Below, piece after piece: positions 27,654 through 37,598 of a stretch of 64,000 bases of DNA. The position numbers were made by a program, and so were the translations under genes. Every line of letters begins with the position of its first letter. The first letter of the stretch is position 1. The notes beneath the pieces are model-generated. The model was not told the origin of the DNA, made no database searches, and saw only the letters and a list, made by a program, of their open reading frames with translations. Source of the stretch: Paracoccaceae bacterium (lineage in GTDB: Bacteria; Pseudomonadota; Alphaproteobacteria; Rhodobacterales; Rhodobacteraceae); assembly GCA_014654775.1 (NCBI GenBank), contig JACVZW010000030.1:124001-188000 (forward strand), read 5' to 3'.

Positions 27654-28654
27654 AGCAACCCTTCCCCTTCTCCGCCATCGTCGGACAAGAGGCGATGAAA
27701 CAGGCGATGATCCTGACGGCAGTCGATCCCGCCATCGGCGGTGTCCTCGTCTTCGGCGATCGCGGCACAGGAAAATCCACCGCCGTCCGCGCCCTCGCCG
27801 CCCTCCTGCCCGAGATTGAGGCCGTCGAAGGCTGCCCCGTCAACTCCGCCACCCCCGCGCAGGTCCCCGACTGGGCGCAGGGCGCGACAGGCCGTATCAT
27901 CGCCAAACCCACCCCCGTGGTGGACCTGCCCCTCGGCGTGACCGAAGACCGCGTCGTGGGCGCGCTCGACATCGAACGCGCGCTGACTCGCGGGGAAAAG
28001 GCGTTTGAACCCGGCCTCCTCGCCCGTGCCAATCGCGGCTATCTCTACATCGACGAGGTCAACCTGCTGGAGGACCACATCGTCGACCTCCTCCTCGACG
28101 TTGCCCAGTCCGGCGAGAATGTGGTGGAACGCGAAGGCCTCTCCATCCGCCATCCCGCCCGTTTTGTTCTCGTGGGGTCTGGCAACCCCGAGGAAGGCGA
28201 ACTGCGTCCCCAACTCCTTGACCGCTTCGGCTTTTCCGTCGAAGTCACCTCCCCCCGCGATGTCGACACGCGGGTCGAGGTGATCCGCCGCCGCGACAGC
28301 TATGAGTCGCATTACGGCGCCTTCATGGAAACGTGGCGCCCGCAGGATGCCGCCCTCCGCGACCGCATCCTTGCCGCCCGCGCAGCGCTCCCCTCGCTCA
28401 AGACGCCCAACACCGTCCTGCATGATTGCGCCAGCCTCTGCATCGCCATCGGTTCCGACGGTTTGCGCGGAGAACTCACCCTCCTGCGCGCCGCCCGGGC
28501 CCTTGCCGCCTTCGAAGGGGATGAGGCGGTTGGCCGCCTCCACCTCAAGGCCGTCGCGCCCATGTGCCTGTCGCACCGCCTGCGCCGCGATCCGCTGGAC
28601 GAGGCCGGATCGACCACCCGCGTCATCCGCGCCGTGGGGGAGGTTCTGCCCTGA
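27650..28654 (+). CDS. bchI: magnesium chelatase ATPase subunit I
   Basis: A 334-residue AAA+ ATPase. Walker A GDRGTGKST is at 36-44, Walker B GYLYIDEVNLLEDH lies in the middle, and the Mg-chelatase segments PEEGELRPQLLDRFG and sensor-2 region GLRGELTLLRAARALAA follow. With BchD and BchH it inserts Mg2+ into protoporphyrin IX, the first committed step to bacteriochlorophyll. Confidence 0.97.
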   Translation: MKQPFPFSAIVGQEAMKQAMILTAVDPAIGGVLVFGDRGTGKSTAVRALAALLPEIEAVEGCPVNSATPAQVPDWAQGATGRIIAKPTPVVDLPLGVTEDRVVGALDIERALTRGEKAFEPGLLARANRGYLYIDEVNLLEDHIVDLLLDVAQSGENVVEREGLSIRHPARFVLVGSGNPEEGELRPQLLDRFGFSVEVTSPRDVDTRVEVIRRRDSYESHYGAFMETWRPQDAALRDRILAARAALPSLKTPNTVLHDCASLCIAIGSDGLRGELTLLRAARALAAFEGDEAVGRLHLKAVAPMCLSHRLRRDPLDEAGSTTRVIRAVGEVLP

Positions 28655-30330
28655 CCGATGACGATCCCTGGAGCCGGGTCGAAACCGCGCTCGCCTGTCT
28701 CGCCATCGATCCGGGCGGGCTGCGCGGGCTGTGGCTGCGCGCCCGCTCCGGCCCGGTGCGCGACCGCGTGACGGCGGGCCTCTCCGCCCTGCCCTTGCCC
28801 CAGCGCCGCCTGCATCCCACCATCACCGATGATGCCCTCTTCGGCGGGCTGGACCTTGCCGCCACGCTGGCCACGGGCCGACCCGTGGTGCAGGACGGGC
28901 TGCTCGCCCATCCCGCCGCCCTGATCCTGACCATGGCCGAACGCTGCCCGCCCGGCCTTGCTGCGCGCCTCGCCACGGCGCTGGACCAGCCCGCCCATAC
29001 CCTCGTCGCACTCGACGAAGGGGCCGAGGCCGATGAAACCCTCGCCCCGGCCCTCGCCGACCGACTGGCGCTCTTCCTCGACCTGACCGACCTCTCCCTC
29101 TCATCCTCGCGCGACATTTCCCTTGATCCGCAGCGCCTTGCCGATGCCCGTGCGCGACTGCCCCAGCTTCGCCTGATGGCCGACCATCTCGACGCCCTCA
29201 CCCGCGCCGCTGCCGAACTGGGTATCCCCTCCCTGCGCGCGCCGCTTCTCGCCGCCGCCACCGCCCGCGCCCATGCCGCATGGCAGGATCGCGACACCAT
29301 CACCGAAGACGACCTCTCTGCCGCAGCCACCCTCGTCTACGGCCACCGCGCCACGCCCCTGCCCGAACAGGCCGAGGCGCAGCCCGAGGACCCGCCGCCC
29401 CCCGATCCGAACCCCGATCAGGGCGAGGCGCAGTCCGAAGACCAAAGCCAGTCCATCCCCGAAGAGATGCTGGTGGAGGCCGCTCTCGCCGCCCTGCCCC
29501 GCGATCTGCTGGAGGCGCTCGCCGCAGGCCGCGCCGCCCGCGCCGCGAAATCCGCAGGCGGCACCGGGGCCGAACAGGGCGGCAACCGGCGCGGTCGCCC
29601 GCTCCCCTCCCGCCCGGGTCGCCTTGCCCCCGGCGCGCGCATCGACCTTGTCGCCACCCTGCGCGCCGCCGCCCCGTGGCAGCCGCTCCGCCGCGCGCAG
29701 ACACCCGACCGTGACGCCGCCCTTCTTGTCCGCGCCGCCGATATCCGGCTCAAGCGGTTCCGCGAAACCTCCGACCGCGTGCTGATCTTCGCCGTCGATG
29801 CCTCCGGCTCCGCCGCCTTCGCCCGTCTGGCCGAGGCGAAAGGGGCCATCGAACTTCTCCTCGCCCAAGCCTATGCAAGACGCGACCATGTCTCGCTGCT
29901 GGCCTTCAAGGGCCATGCGGCGGAACTGCTGCTGCCCCCCACCCGGTCGCTGGTGCAGACCAAGCGGCGGCTGGCGGGCGTTCCCGGCGGCGGCGGCACG
30001 CCGCTGGCCTCCGGCCTGCAGCTGGCGCTGGCAACAGCGACGCAGGCACGCGCGCGCGGCATGACGCCCACCATCGCCATCCTGACCGACGGTCGCGGCA
30101 ACATTGCGCTCGACGGCACCGCCGACCGCCCGAAGGCCGAGGAAGAGGCCATCCTCCTTGCCCGGCAGATCCGGCTTTCCGCCACACCCGCCCTCGTGAT
30201 CGACGTGGCCAACCGCCCGCAGCCTTCGCTTCGGACTTTGGCCCAGATCATGGATGCCCCTTACCTCGCCCTGCCGCGCGCCGATGCGCGCCGCCTGTCC
30301 ACCGTGCTGGGCGAGGCGCTGGAGAACTGA
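28651..30330 (+). CDS. bchD: magnesium chelatase subunit D, apparently initiated at CTG
   Basis: About 559 residues: an N-terminal AAA+-like domain that has lost a functional Walker A, a Pro/Glu/Asp-rich linker (QAEAQPEDPPPPDPNPD), and a C-terminal von Willebrand A domain with the metal-site motif FAVDASGSAAF and VPGGGGTPLASGL. No in-frame ATG, GTG or TTG lies near the bchI end. GGGGGAGG is seven bases from CTG 28651, which overlaps the bchI TGA as CTGA and gives [M]TDDDPWSRVETALACLA, matching the family N-terminus. An ATG at 28564 deep inside bchI is implausible. Confidence 0.92.
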   Translation: MTDDDPWSRVETALACLAIDPGGLRGLWLRARSGPVRDRVTAGLSALPLPQRRLHPTITDDALFGGLDLAATLATGRPVVQDGLLAHPAALILTMAERCPPGLAARLATALDQPAHTLVALDEGAEADETLAPALADRLALFLDLTDLSLSSSRDISLDPQRLADARARLPQLRLMADHLDALTRAAAELGIPSLRAPLLAAATARAHAAWQDRDTITEDDLSAAATLVYGHRATPLPEQAEAQPEDPPPPDPNPDQGEAQSEDQSQSIPEEMLVEAALAALPRDLLEALAAGRAARAAKSAGGTGAEQGGNRRGRPLPSRPGRLAPGARIDLVATLRAAAPWQPLRRAQTPDRDAALLVRAADIRLKRFRETSDRVLIFAVDASGSAAFARLAEAKGAIELLLAQAYARRDHVSLLAFKGHAAELLLPPTRSLVQTKRRLAGVPGGGGTPLASGLQLALATATQARARGMTPTIAILTDGRGNIALDGTADRPKAEEEAILLARQIRLSATPALVIDVANRPQPSLRTLAQIMDAPYLALPRADARRLSTVLGEALEN

Positions 30331-30331
30331 C

Positions 30332-31225
30332 ATGACCCCCGCCCGAAGGCCAACCGACCGCATGCCGCCAGACCGCATGCCGCCCGACTGGCCATTCCGC
30401 GACAAGACGCGCCGCGTCACCTCACGCCCGCATGACTGGTGCGTGGTCGATGCAGGCGACGGCCCCCCCCTGTTGCTTTTGCACGGCGCCGGGGGCGCGG
30501 GCCACAGCTTCCGCAACCTGATCCCATTCCTCTTGCCCCGCTACCGGGTCATCGTCCCCGATCTGCCGGGTCAAGGCTTCACCCGCTCGGGCGCGCGCAG
30601 CCGCTATGGCATCGACGCTATGGCCGAGGACACGGCGACCCTTTGCCAGACGCTCGACATCGCCCCCCATGCCATCATCGGCCATTCCGCCGGGGCGGCC
30701 CTCGCGCTGCGTCTTGCAGACCTCCTCCATCCCAAGGGCATCGTCGGCATCAATGCCGCGCTCGGGGCCTTCGACGGCGCGGCGGGGGTGATGTTCCCGC
30801 TGCTGGCACGGGTGCTGGCCGTCACGCCCTTCATCCCGCATGTCGTGGCCAAGCTCTGGGGAAATCCGGCCACGGTCACCAAACTGCTAACCGCGACAGG
30901 CTCCGCCCTCGACGCCGCGGGGCAGGCGCAATACCTGACCCTCGTCCGCGAACCCACCCATGTCGACGGCACGCTCGGAATGATGGCGCAATGGCGGCTC
31001 GAGGATCTGATGCGCCAGCTGCCCACCATCGCCACGCCCACGCTTCTGATCGCCTCGGCGGGCGATCTTGCCGTGCCCGCCCGCATCTCGCGCGATGCGG
31101 CCCGCCACATGCCGGCCGCCAACTATGCCGAATTGCCCGATCACGGCCATCTCGTGCATGAAGAGGCGGCCGAGGACGTCGCCGCCCTGATCCTGCCCTT
31201 CCTCGCCGCTTTGCGCGCATCCTGA
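30332..31225 (+). CDS. bchO: BchO, alpha/beta hydrolase associated with magnesium chelatase
   Basis: About 297 residues with an alpha/beta-hydrolase fold: oxyanion segment LLLLHGAGGAGHSFRNLIP, nucleophile elbow IIGHSAGAALALRL and C-terminal His in DHGHLVHEEAAED. BchO always follows bchID in these clusters and is presumed to help Mg insertion, but its reaction is unknown. The N-terminus has a 15-base tandem duplication encoding RMPPDRMPPD. It is convergent with idi, 21 bases apart, with no clear terminator between. Confidence 0.9.
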   Translation: MTPARRPTDRMPPDRMPPDWPFRDKTRRVTSRPHDWCVVDAGDGPPLLLLHGAGGAGHSFRNLIPFLLPRYRVIVPDLPGQGFTRSGARSRYGIDAMAEDTATLCQTLDIAPHAIIGHSAGAALALRLADLLHPKGIVGINAALGAFDGAAGVMFPLLARVLAVTPFIPHVVAKLWGNPATVTKLLTATGSALDAAGQAQYLTLVREPTHVDGTLGMMAQWRLEDLMRQLPTIATPTLLIASAGDLAVPARISRDAARHMPAANYAELPDHGHLVHEEAAEDVAALILPFLAALRAS

Positions 31226-31246
31226 CCGGACGGCAGCCGCAGCCCC

Positions 31247-31810
31247 TTATCGCCCGGCGACAAGGCTGCCGAAAATGCGATCCATGTGGTTTTCCAGATA
31301 GATGCGCAGCCACGGCGTGAACCGTTCCGGCGTGCGCAGCACCTCGGCCGACAGGTCATAAAGATCGACCCAGCGCACCGCCGCCACCTCTTCGGGGTTC
31401 GGCTCCACGGTCAGCGTCGCAGGTGCCTCGGCCACGAAGATATCGACCAGCTCATGCTCCACCAGCCCATTGCCCACCTCGGCGCGGTATTCCACCCGGT
31501 CGGCAAAGGCCGGAAACAGCCCTTCGATCCCCAACTCCTCGCGCAGGCGGCGCACGGCGCAGGCGGCGGGGTCTTCGTCCCAGCGCGGATGGGTGCAGCA
31601 GGTGTTCGCCCACAGCCCCGGCGTATGGTACTTCACCAGCGCCCGCTGCTGGATCAGCACGCGCCGCCCCTGCATCACGAAGACGGACACGGCCTTGTGC
31701 CGCAACCCCTTCTGATGGACCTCCATCTTGCCCACAGGCACAAGGCGGCCATCCACCCAAGCGGGGATGTTCTCTTCAAGGGCAGACGCCGTGGGGGCCA
31801 GCATCGCCAT
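31247..31810 (-). CDS. idi: isopentenyl-diphosphate delta-isomerase type I
   Basis: A 187-residue Nudix-fold enzyme interconverting IPP and DMAPP. It shows the type I signatures WANTCCTHPRWDED (catalytic Cys), ACAVRRLREELGI (Nudix box region) and NGLVEHELVDIFVAE (catalytic Glu). It follows bchP by four bases and so shares the bchG operon, feeding prenyl units to pigments. Confidence 0.95.
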   Translation of the reverse strand: MAMLAPTASALEENIPAWVDGRLVPVGKMEVHQKGLRHKAVSVFVMQGRRVLIQQRALVKYHTPGLWANTCCTHPRWDEDPAACAVRRLREELGIEGLFPAFADRVEYRAEVGNGLVEHELVDIFVAEAPATLTVEPNPEEVAAVRWVDLYDLSAEVLRTPERFTPWLRIYLENHMDRIFGSLVAGR

Positions 31811-31814
31811 GGCC

Positions 31815-32996
31815 TCAGGTCCAGACCGGCGAGACGATCCGCAAGAGATGCGCCATGTTCTTGATCCCGATCTTCACATGGGCCATGGGCCGCGCCTTCA
31901 CCAGCTTCTTGTTCATATAGGCCTCGAAGGTCAGTTTCTGCACATCCACGTCATGGCAGAGGCTGACGAACCTCTCGCGCCGCTCATCACTGCGATAATA
32001 GGCATCCTGCATCGACCGCAAGACCCGGAACACCGTGCCATGCTCGCGCATGAACAGCTTGCGCGCGATCCGCAGGTCCGACGCCCGCCCCGAGGCCAGC
32101 ACCGCCTGCGCCGCCGTGGCGGCCACACGCCCCCCGGCCATCGCATAGAAGATGCCCTCGCCCGAAGACGGCGCCACCACCCCGGCGGCATCCCCCGCCA
32201 ACACCACATCGCGGCCATTGTCCCAGCGGTCCAACGGCTTCAGCGGGATCGGCGCGCCTTCCTTGCGGATCGTCTCGCATTCCGTCAGGCCCGCAGCCGC
32301 GCGCAGGTCCGCCGTGGCCTTCTTCAGGTCTACGCCATCCAGACCCGTGCCCATCCCCACGCTCGCCTGCCCGCCATGCGGGAAGACCCAGCCATAGAAG
32401 TCCGGGCTGATCCGCCCGTCATAGATCACGTCGCAGCGGTCAGGGTCGTAGTCAGGCGAAGGCTCGGGCGCCTTGATGATCTCATGATAGGCGATCACAT
32501 AGGGGATCGTGCTGCCACCGGGCACTTCCGCCCGCGCCACGACCGACCGCGCGCCATCGGCCCCGATGACGATCTTCGTCGCCGACCGCCGCTCCTCGCC
32601 CGTCACCTTGTCGCGCCAGACGACATGGGTGCCGCCCGCATCCCGCTCCACCCGCAGGAAGGTGCCCGTGAACCGCTCAGCCCCCGCCTTACCCGCCCGG
32701 ACGCGCAGGTATTCGTCGAAATGCTCGCGATCCACCATCCCGACATAGCCGTTCTCGATCGGGATATCGACCATGCGGCCCGTGGGCGAAATCATCCGCG
32801 CCGTGGTGATCTTGGCCACGATCTGCGCATCGTCGATCTCAAAATCCTTGATCGCGCGCGGTGGGATCGCCCCCCCGCAGGGCTTGATCCGCCCGGCCCT
32901 GTCCAACAGCGCCACGCTTTTTCCGGCCCGCGCCAGATCCTCGGCAGCCGTCGCGCCCGAAGGCCCGCCACCCACCACGAAGACATCATATCCCAT
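31815..32996 (-). CDS. bchP: geranylgeranyl reductase (bacteriochlorophyll tail)
   Basis: A 393-residue flavoprotein that reduces the geranylgeranyl tail of bacteriochlorophyll to phytyl. The N-terminal FAD motif DVFVVGGGPSGATAAEDLARAG is followed by the family's CGGAIPPRAI, and the mid-protein FAD contact GWVFPHGGQASVGMGTG and VVLAGDAAGVVAPSSGEGIFYAM are clear. It lies three bases after orf428. Confidence 0.96.
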   Translation of the reverse strand: MGYDVFVVGGGPSGATAAEDLARAGKSVALLDRAGRIKPCGGAIPPRAIKDFEIDDAQIVAKITTARMISPTGRMVDIPIENGYVGMVDREHFDEYLRVRAGKAGAERFTGTFLRVERDAGGTHVVWRDKVTGEERRSATKIVIGADGARSVVARAEVPGGSTIPYVIAYHEIIKAPEPSPDYDPDRCDVIYDGRISPDFYGWVFPHGGQASVGMGTGLDGVDLKKATADLRAAAGLTECETIRKEGAPIPLKPLDRWDNGRDVVLAGDAAGVVAPSSGEGIFYAMAGGRVAATAAQAVLASGRASDLRIARKLFMREHGTVFRVLRSMQDAYYRSDERRERFVSLCHDVDVQKLTFEAYMNKKLVKARPMAHVKIGIKNMAHLLRIVSPVWT

Positions 32997-32999
32997 GGA

Positions 33000-34286
33000 T
33001 CACTCCCCCGGTATCAGTTGCGCATCGGGCAGGCGCTGACCGCCCCGCCCTTCGATCACCCGCAGCGCGATCAGCGCCGCGACAAGAAACAAGGCCGCCT
33101 CGGCCAGAAACACCGCGCCGAAGGCATCCTCCACGGGCATGACAAGGCGCAGCGCATCCGCCGCCGCCGCCCCGACCAGCCCGCCAAAGCCTGCCGCCAA
33201 GGCCTGCGCCGCGCCCCAAAGGCCCATGCGCGTGCCTTCCCGCGCCCCGCGCCCCTGCCCGGCCAGCGCCATCATCGACCCGATGGCCGCCACCGCGAAC
33301 ATCCCGTTGAAAAAGCCAAGCGCCACCACGGCAGGCACCAGCGCCCCCCCCGTCTGCCCCAAAGCCGCCACCGCGATCAGGGACAGGGCCGATCCAAGAC
33401 AGCCCCCCGTCACCCACATCCGCAGCGTGCCCCACCGCAGCCCCGTCGCCGCGATCCCGACCAGCAGCATGCCGACAAAGACCCCGCCATTCTGCGCGCC
33501 CGAAAGCTGCGTGCTCTCCCCCGGCGCAAAGCCGAAGACGAGGCCCGCATAGGGTTCAAGGATCAACTCCTGCATGAAATAGGCGGTCATCGACAGGAAG
33601 ATGAACAGGGTAAAGACCCGCGCCTTCCGCTCGGCCCAGACCTCTGCCATACCCTGCCGGAAGGGCAGCGTCTCCGCCTCCCGCTCCGCCACCACGCGCC
33701 GCTCGATGCCCCAGACGGCCAGCGCCGTCAGCACCACCGCGCCGCCCGTCACGACCCCCACGATCTCCAGCAACAATGCGGGCGTATAGGGGTCCAGCAG
33801 CGCGCCGACGGTTCCCGCCGTCACCGCGATGCCAAGGATCATCATCAGCCAAGTGATCGTCGCCGCCGCCGCCCGCCGCCGCGGCTCCGTCGCCGTCGCC
33901 AGCAGCGCCAGCAGCGAAGTGCCCGATGCCCCAACCCCCACACCAATCAGCGCATAAGCGACGACCGACAGCGCCAGACCAAGGGCAAATCCCGACGGGA
34001 ACAGAACAACCGCCACCGCCGCCACAAAAGCCCCCAGCGACAGCGCCGCCATGCCCCCGATGATAAAGGTGGTGCGGTTCCCCTTGGTATCCGACCGGAA
34101 CCCCCAATTGGGCCGCGTGATCTGTATCCCGTAGTGCAAAGCCACCAGCAGCCCCGGCAACACCGCAGGCAGCGCCAGTTCCACCACCATCAGGCGGTTC
34201 AGCGTCGATGTGGTCAACACCACCACCGCGCCCAGACACATCTGCACCAGTCCCAGCCGAACGATCTGGAACCAGCCCAGCTTCAT
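33000..34286 (-). CDS. bch2: PucC-family membrane transporter-like protein (orf428/bch2)
   Basis: Exactly 428 residues, twelve predicted membrane helices, beginning MKLGWFQIVRLGLVQMCLGAVVV. It belongs to the PucC/LhaA branch of the major facilitator fold, which handles pigment or antenna assembly rather than sugar transport. Located between bchG and bchP, it corresponds to the Rhodobacter gene called orf428 or bch2. Its start overlaps the bchG stop (ATGA). Role: probably delivery of finished bacteriochlorophyll; not proven. Confidence 0.88.
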   Translation of the reverse strand: MKLGWFQIVRLGLVQMCLGAVVVLTTSTLNRLMVVELALPAVLPGLLVALHYGIQITRPNWGFRSDTKGNRTTFIIGGMAALSLGAFVAAVAVVLFPSGFALGLALSVVAYALIGVGVGASGTSLLALLATATEPRRRAAAATITWLMMILGIAVTAGTVGALLDPYTPALLLEIVGVVTGGAVVLTALAVWGIERRVVAEREAETLPFRQGMAEVWAERKARVFTLFIFLSMTAYFMQELILEPYAGLVFGFAPGESTQLSGAQNGGVFVGMLLVGIAATGLRWGTLRMWVTGGCLGSALSLIAVAALGQTGGALVPAVVALGFFNGMFAVAAIGSMMALAGQGRGAREGTRMGLWGAAQALAAGFGGLVGAAAADALRLVMPVEDAFGAVFLAEAALFLVAALIALRVIEGRGGQRLPDAQLIPGE

Positions 34287-35182
34287 GCCAGCCCCCGCAG
34301 GGCAAAGGCCGAAATCATCATGCCGGTCACGTAAAGCACCACGCCCGTCCCGTTGTACCACGGCGCCTTGCCCTTCGGATCGCGGAACAGCACGCGCATC
34401 GCCGCGATCTGCAGCACCAGCACGGCAAGGACGCCCAGCGCATGCAGCGGCTTGCCCCACAACGCCAACAGCGGGATGACCAGCGCCTGCGCCATGCCCA
34501 TCACCGTGCAGGCGATCTTGGCGGCCACTTCCGGCCCCAGAACCACAGGCAGCGACCGCACGCCGTGCTGCCGATCCCCCTCCAGCGCCTTGAAATCATT
34601 CAGCGTCATGATCCCATGCGCGCCAAAGGCATAAAGCAGCGCGATGATCACAACCTCAAACCGCGGCGCGGCCTGCAGCAGGACCGCCGCCCCGGTGAAC
34701 CACGGCAGCCCCTCATAGGACAGCCCCACCAGCCCCGGCCCCCACCAGCCCGACCGCTTCAGCCGGACAGGCTCCGCGCTATAGGCCCAAGCGGCGACAA
34801 CACCCACCACCGTCGCCCAGAACCCCCATGTGCCCAGCAGCGACCCGACCCACAGCGACAGCGCCGTCATCGCCAGCGCGATGTACAGCCCCCAGCGCCC
34901 CGGAATGCGGCCCGATGGGATGGGCCGATCCGGCTCGTTCACCGCATCCACATGCCGGTCGCACCAGTCATTCGCGGCCTGAGACATCCCGCAGACGATC
35001 GGCCCCGCCAGCACCATGCCCAACAGGACCATCCCCCAGTTCCCGGCCAGCGGCACACCCGCCGAAACGGAACCACAGAGATAGGCCCAGATCGGCGGGA
35101 ACCATGTAATCGGCTTAATCAGCCGCAGCATGGCGCGCGGTTCCGGAAGGCGACGAGGCTGTATGGAAATACTGACAGTCAT
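34283..35182 (-). CDS. bchG: bacteriochlorophyll synthase (prenyl transfer)
   Basis: A 299-residue UbiA-type membrane prenyltransferase that esterifies bacteriochlorophyllide a with geranylgeranyl diphosphate. Motifs are the first Asp-rich NDWCDRHVDAVNEPDRPIPSGR and the second NDFKALEGDRQHGVRSLP. First gene of bchG-orf428-bchP-idi; a PpsR site lies 54 bases upstream. Confidence 0.96.
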   Translation of the reverse strand: MTVSISIQPRRLPEPRAMLRLIKPITWFPPIWAYLCGSVSAGVPLAGNWGMVLLGMVLAGPIVCGMSQAANDWCDRHVDAVNEPDRPIPSGRIPGRWGLYIALAMTALSLWVGSLLGTWGFWATVVGVVAAWAYSAEPVRLKRSGWWGPGLVGLSYEGLPWFTGAAVLLQAAPRFEVVIIALLYAFGAHGIMTLNDFKALEGDRQHGVRSLPVVLGPEVAAKIACTVMGMAQALVIPLLALWGKPLHALGVLAVLVLQIAAMRVLFRDPKGKAPWYNGTGVVLYVTGMMISAFALRGLA

Positions 35183-35235
35183 GCGTCAATTACATAGTAC
35201 ATTGAAGAGTCGGGCAAGTGTCCTGACGCCACATG

Positions 35236-35253
35236 TGTCAACTATTTCTGACA
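35236..35253. promoter_or_regulatory. PpsR/CrtJ palindrome (bchG promoter)
   Basis: TGTCAACTATTTCTGACA, TGT-N12-ACA, in the 134-base bchJ-bchG spacer. Only one full site is visible here. Confidence 0.85.
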
Positions 35254-35316
35254 CTCGCCCTTCATCTTGGCCCAAATACTCAAATTCCGACGGCGTCACG
35301 GGCGCCACGCCCAAGG

Positions 35317-35925
35317 TCAGGCGCGCGGCCGCAGCTCGAACCTGCAGACCGGGTCGCCCGCGGCAATGCAGGCCACCTCGCGCACCACGCATCCCTTCCA
35401 GACCAGCCGCGCGAACAGCCGCTCAAACACCGCCGCATGCCAGTGGCAGGCAAAATGATCCGACCGCAGCCCCGCCACCAGCGGATTGCCCGCCACCTCA
35501 AATGTCAGGGGCCGCCACCCCACAATCCGAAACCGCCCCGACCCCGCAAAGGTCCAAGAATGCTTGGCGATCGCCCCGGCCAGAACCCGCGCCCCCAGCG
35601 GGGCAGGCAGCGCCCGGATCACCCATTGCGCCACGCGCGGGATGCGGTGCTTCAGGATGTAACTCCCCGTCGCCAGCCCCGCGAGGCGCAAGAGGCCCTC
35701 CGCCCGCTCCGGCACCGCCATCCGCAGCGCCAGATGCACCGCTGCCGCCTCCACTTCGGGGATCATGCCCAGCGCCGGGTCCGGCACCGCCACCTCCGCC
35801 GCCCCCATCACCTGATCGCGGAAGGCCCGCCCTTCCATCCGATCCAGAACAGAGACCAGCTGCGTGATCGCATTCGGCCCGATCCGCGCCTCACCCGCCG
35901 GAACAGGGACGAAGCCGCCATCCAC
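35317..35925 (-). CDS. bchJ: BchJ, V4R-domain protein of bacteriochlorophyll synthesis
   Basis: A 202-residue soluble protein with a C-terminal 4-vinyl-reductase (V4R) domain, recognisable as HWHAAVFERLFARLVWKGCVVREVACIAAGDPVCRFEL. It was once taken for an 8-vinyl reductase; it is now thought to be an accessory or substrate carrier, since BciA does the reaction in Rhodobacter. A GTG start at 35925 directly abuts the bchE stop (TGAGTG). Confidence 0.9.
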   Translation of the reverse strand: MDGGFVPVPAGEARIGPNAITQLVSVLDRMEGRAFRDQVMGAAEVAVPDPALGMIPEVEAAAVHLALRMAVPERAEGLLRLAGLATGSYILKHRIPRVAQWVIRALPAPLGARVLAGAIAKHSWTFAGSGRFRIVGWRPLTFEVAGNPLVAGLRSDHFACHWHAAVFERLFARLVWKGCVVREVACIAAGDPVCRFELRPRA

Positions 35926-37581
35926 TCACGCCTCCTCGTCCATCTGCTGCTTGCCGCCGCCGCAGGCCGCGACCTCGGGCATCTTGAACGCGCGCCGCTC
36001 TTCCGCCCGCTCGGCCATCTGCGCCTTCACCGCCGCCCGCCGTTCCGCCGCCTTGGCGGCCTTGTCGGCGCTCGCCTCCCAATCCGCCATCTGGGCGTCC
36101 GCGATGGTCCGCGTCTCGTCGAAGTGGAAATCCACCTTCCCCTTGGTCTGCGGCCCCCAATAGCCCGCCTTGCCAAGGTCATAGAAGGTGCGCCCAACCC
36201 CGGCCTTGAGAAACGCCTTCAGGCAGCCCAGCAGATAGCGCCGCCGGAACCCCGTCCCCCGCCACGGATAATGGAACAGCGCCTTGCGCATGTAAAAGCG
36301 GCGGTAATTCTTCATCACCCCATCCAGCAATTCCCCCCGCGTCAGGGCAGCGGGCTTCATGATGGGCGTCACGAAATTGTACTTGGAAAAGTCGAACACC
36401 TCCACCTGATCCTTGATCTCCTGAAACAGCGGGGTGAAGGGCCACGGCGTGTACATCGACCAGTTGGCCAGATCGGGCTGCCAATCCCATGCCATCTGGA
36501 AGGTCTCTTCCAAGGTCTCCTTCGTCTCGTTGTCCAGCCCCACGATGAACTGCGCCTCGACAAAGATATCGGCCTCGCGCAGCAGGCGGATCGCCTCCTT
36601 GTTCTCGGCGACCGTGGTCTCCTTGTTGAACATGTCCAGCTTCAACTGCGCCGCAGCCTCGGTCCCCAAGGACACATGCACCAGCCCCGCCTCGCGGTAG
36701 AACTTCAACAGATCGCGGTCACGGTAGATATCCGTCACCCGCGTGTTGATCCCCCACGTCACCCGCTTGTTCAGGCCCCGGTCGATCAGCTCCTGACAGA
36801 ATTCCACGAATTTCTTCTTGTTGATGGTGGGTTCCTCGTCAGCAAGGATAAAGAACCCTACCCCGTGATCCGTCACCAACCGCTCGATCTCATCCGCCAC
36901 TTTTTTCGGGTCGCGCACCCGGTAATCGCGCCAGAATTTCCACTGCGAACAGAAGGAACAGGTAAAGGGACAGCCCCGCGCCATGTTCGGGATCGCCACC
37001 TTCACGCCCAGCGGCACATAGATGTATTTCGACCAATCCAGGATCGACCAATCCGGATCAATCGCATCCAGATCCTTCACCGTCGACGCGGCCTGAGTCG
37101 CCACGATCTCCTCGCCGTCGCGGAAGGCCAGCCCCTTGATCCGCCGCCGATCCGCAGGCCAGCGCCCGTCGCGGACCGCCTCCATCAGGTTGACAAGGAT
37201 CTCCTCCCCCTCGCCCCGCACGATGACATCGACCCAAGGCGCCTCTTCCAGCACCTGCCGGAACATGAAGGTGGCATGGATACCGCCCAGCACGCGCAGC
37301 GCATCCGGCACCACCTCCTGCGCGATCTTCAGCACGCCCTCGGCCTCATAGATCGCGGGCGTGATCGCCGTCACGCCCACCACATCCGGGCGCAACTGCG
37401 CCAGACGGGCGCGCAACTCCTCCGGCCCGATGTGATGCGTCATCGCATCGATGAAATGGATATCGTCGAACCCCGCCCGCCGCAGGTGCCCCGTCAGATA
37501 GGCCACCCAAGCCGGGGGCCAGTTGCCCGCGATCTCGGCTCCGCCGGAATGATAGTTCGGGTGGACGAAAACGATCCGCAT
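35926..37581 (-). CDS. bchE: oxygen-independent Mg-protoporphyrin IX monomethyl ester cyclase
   Basis: A 551-residue radical-SAM enzyme with an N-terminal B12-binding domain. The cluster motif is C204-x3-C208-x2-C211 in [16 protein letters not shown]. It makes ring E without oxygen, the oxygen of the keto group coming from water. ATG 37581 ([19 protein letters not shown]) matches the family; frames to 37641 are not used. The last 60 residues are Ala/Glu/Lys-rich and end [13 protein letters not shown]. Control elements for both PpsR and FnrL lie just upstream. Confidence 0.96.
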   Translation of the reverse strand: MRIVFVHPNYHSGGAEIAGNWPPAWVAYLTGHLRRAGFDDIHFIDAMTHHIGPEELRARLAQLRPDVVGVTAITPAIYEAEGVLKIAQEVVPDALRVLGGIHATFMFRQVLEEAPWVDVIVRGEGEEILVNLMEAVRDGRWPADRRRIKGLAFRDGEEIVATQAASTVKDLDAIDPDWSILDWSKYIYVPLGVKVAIPNMARGCPFTCSFCSQWKFWRDYRVRDPKKVADEIERLVTDHGVGFFILADEEPTINKKKFVEFCQELIDRGLNKRVTWGINTRVTDIYRDRDLLKFYREAGLVHVSLGTEAAAQLKLDMFNKETTVAENKEAIRLLREADIFVEAQFIVGLDNETKETLEETFQMAWDWQPDLANWSMYTPWPFTPLFQEIKDQVEVFDFSKYNFVTPIMKPAALTRGELLDGVMKNYRRFYMRKALFHYPWRGTGFRRRYLLGCLKAFLKAGVGRTFYDLGKAGYWGPQTKGKVDFHFDETRTIADAQMADWEASADKAAKAAERRAAVKAQMAERAEERRAFKMPEVAACGGGKQQMDEEA

Positions 37582-37598
37582 CTGTGCCTCCGCGCGAC

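Noticed and set aside
35209-35238. Second PpsR site upstream of bchG (TGTCCTGACGCCACA)
   Set aside because: Spacing between TGT and ACA is nine, not twelve.
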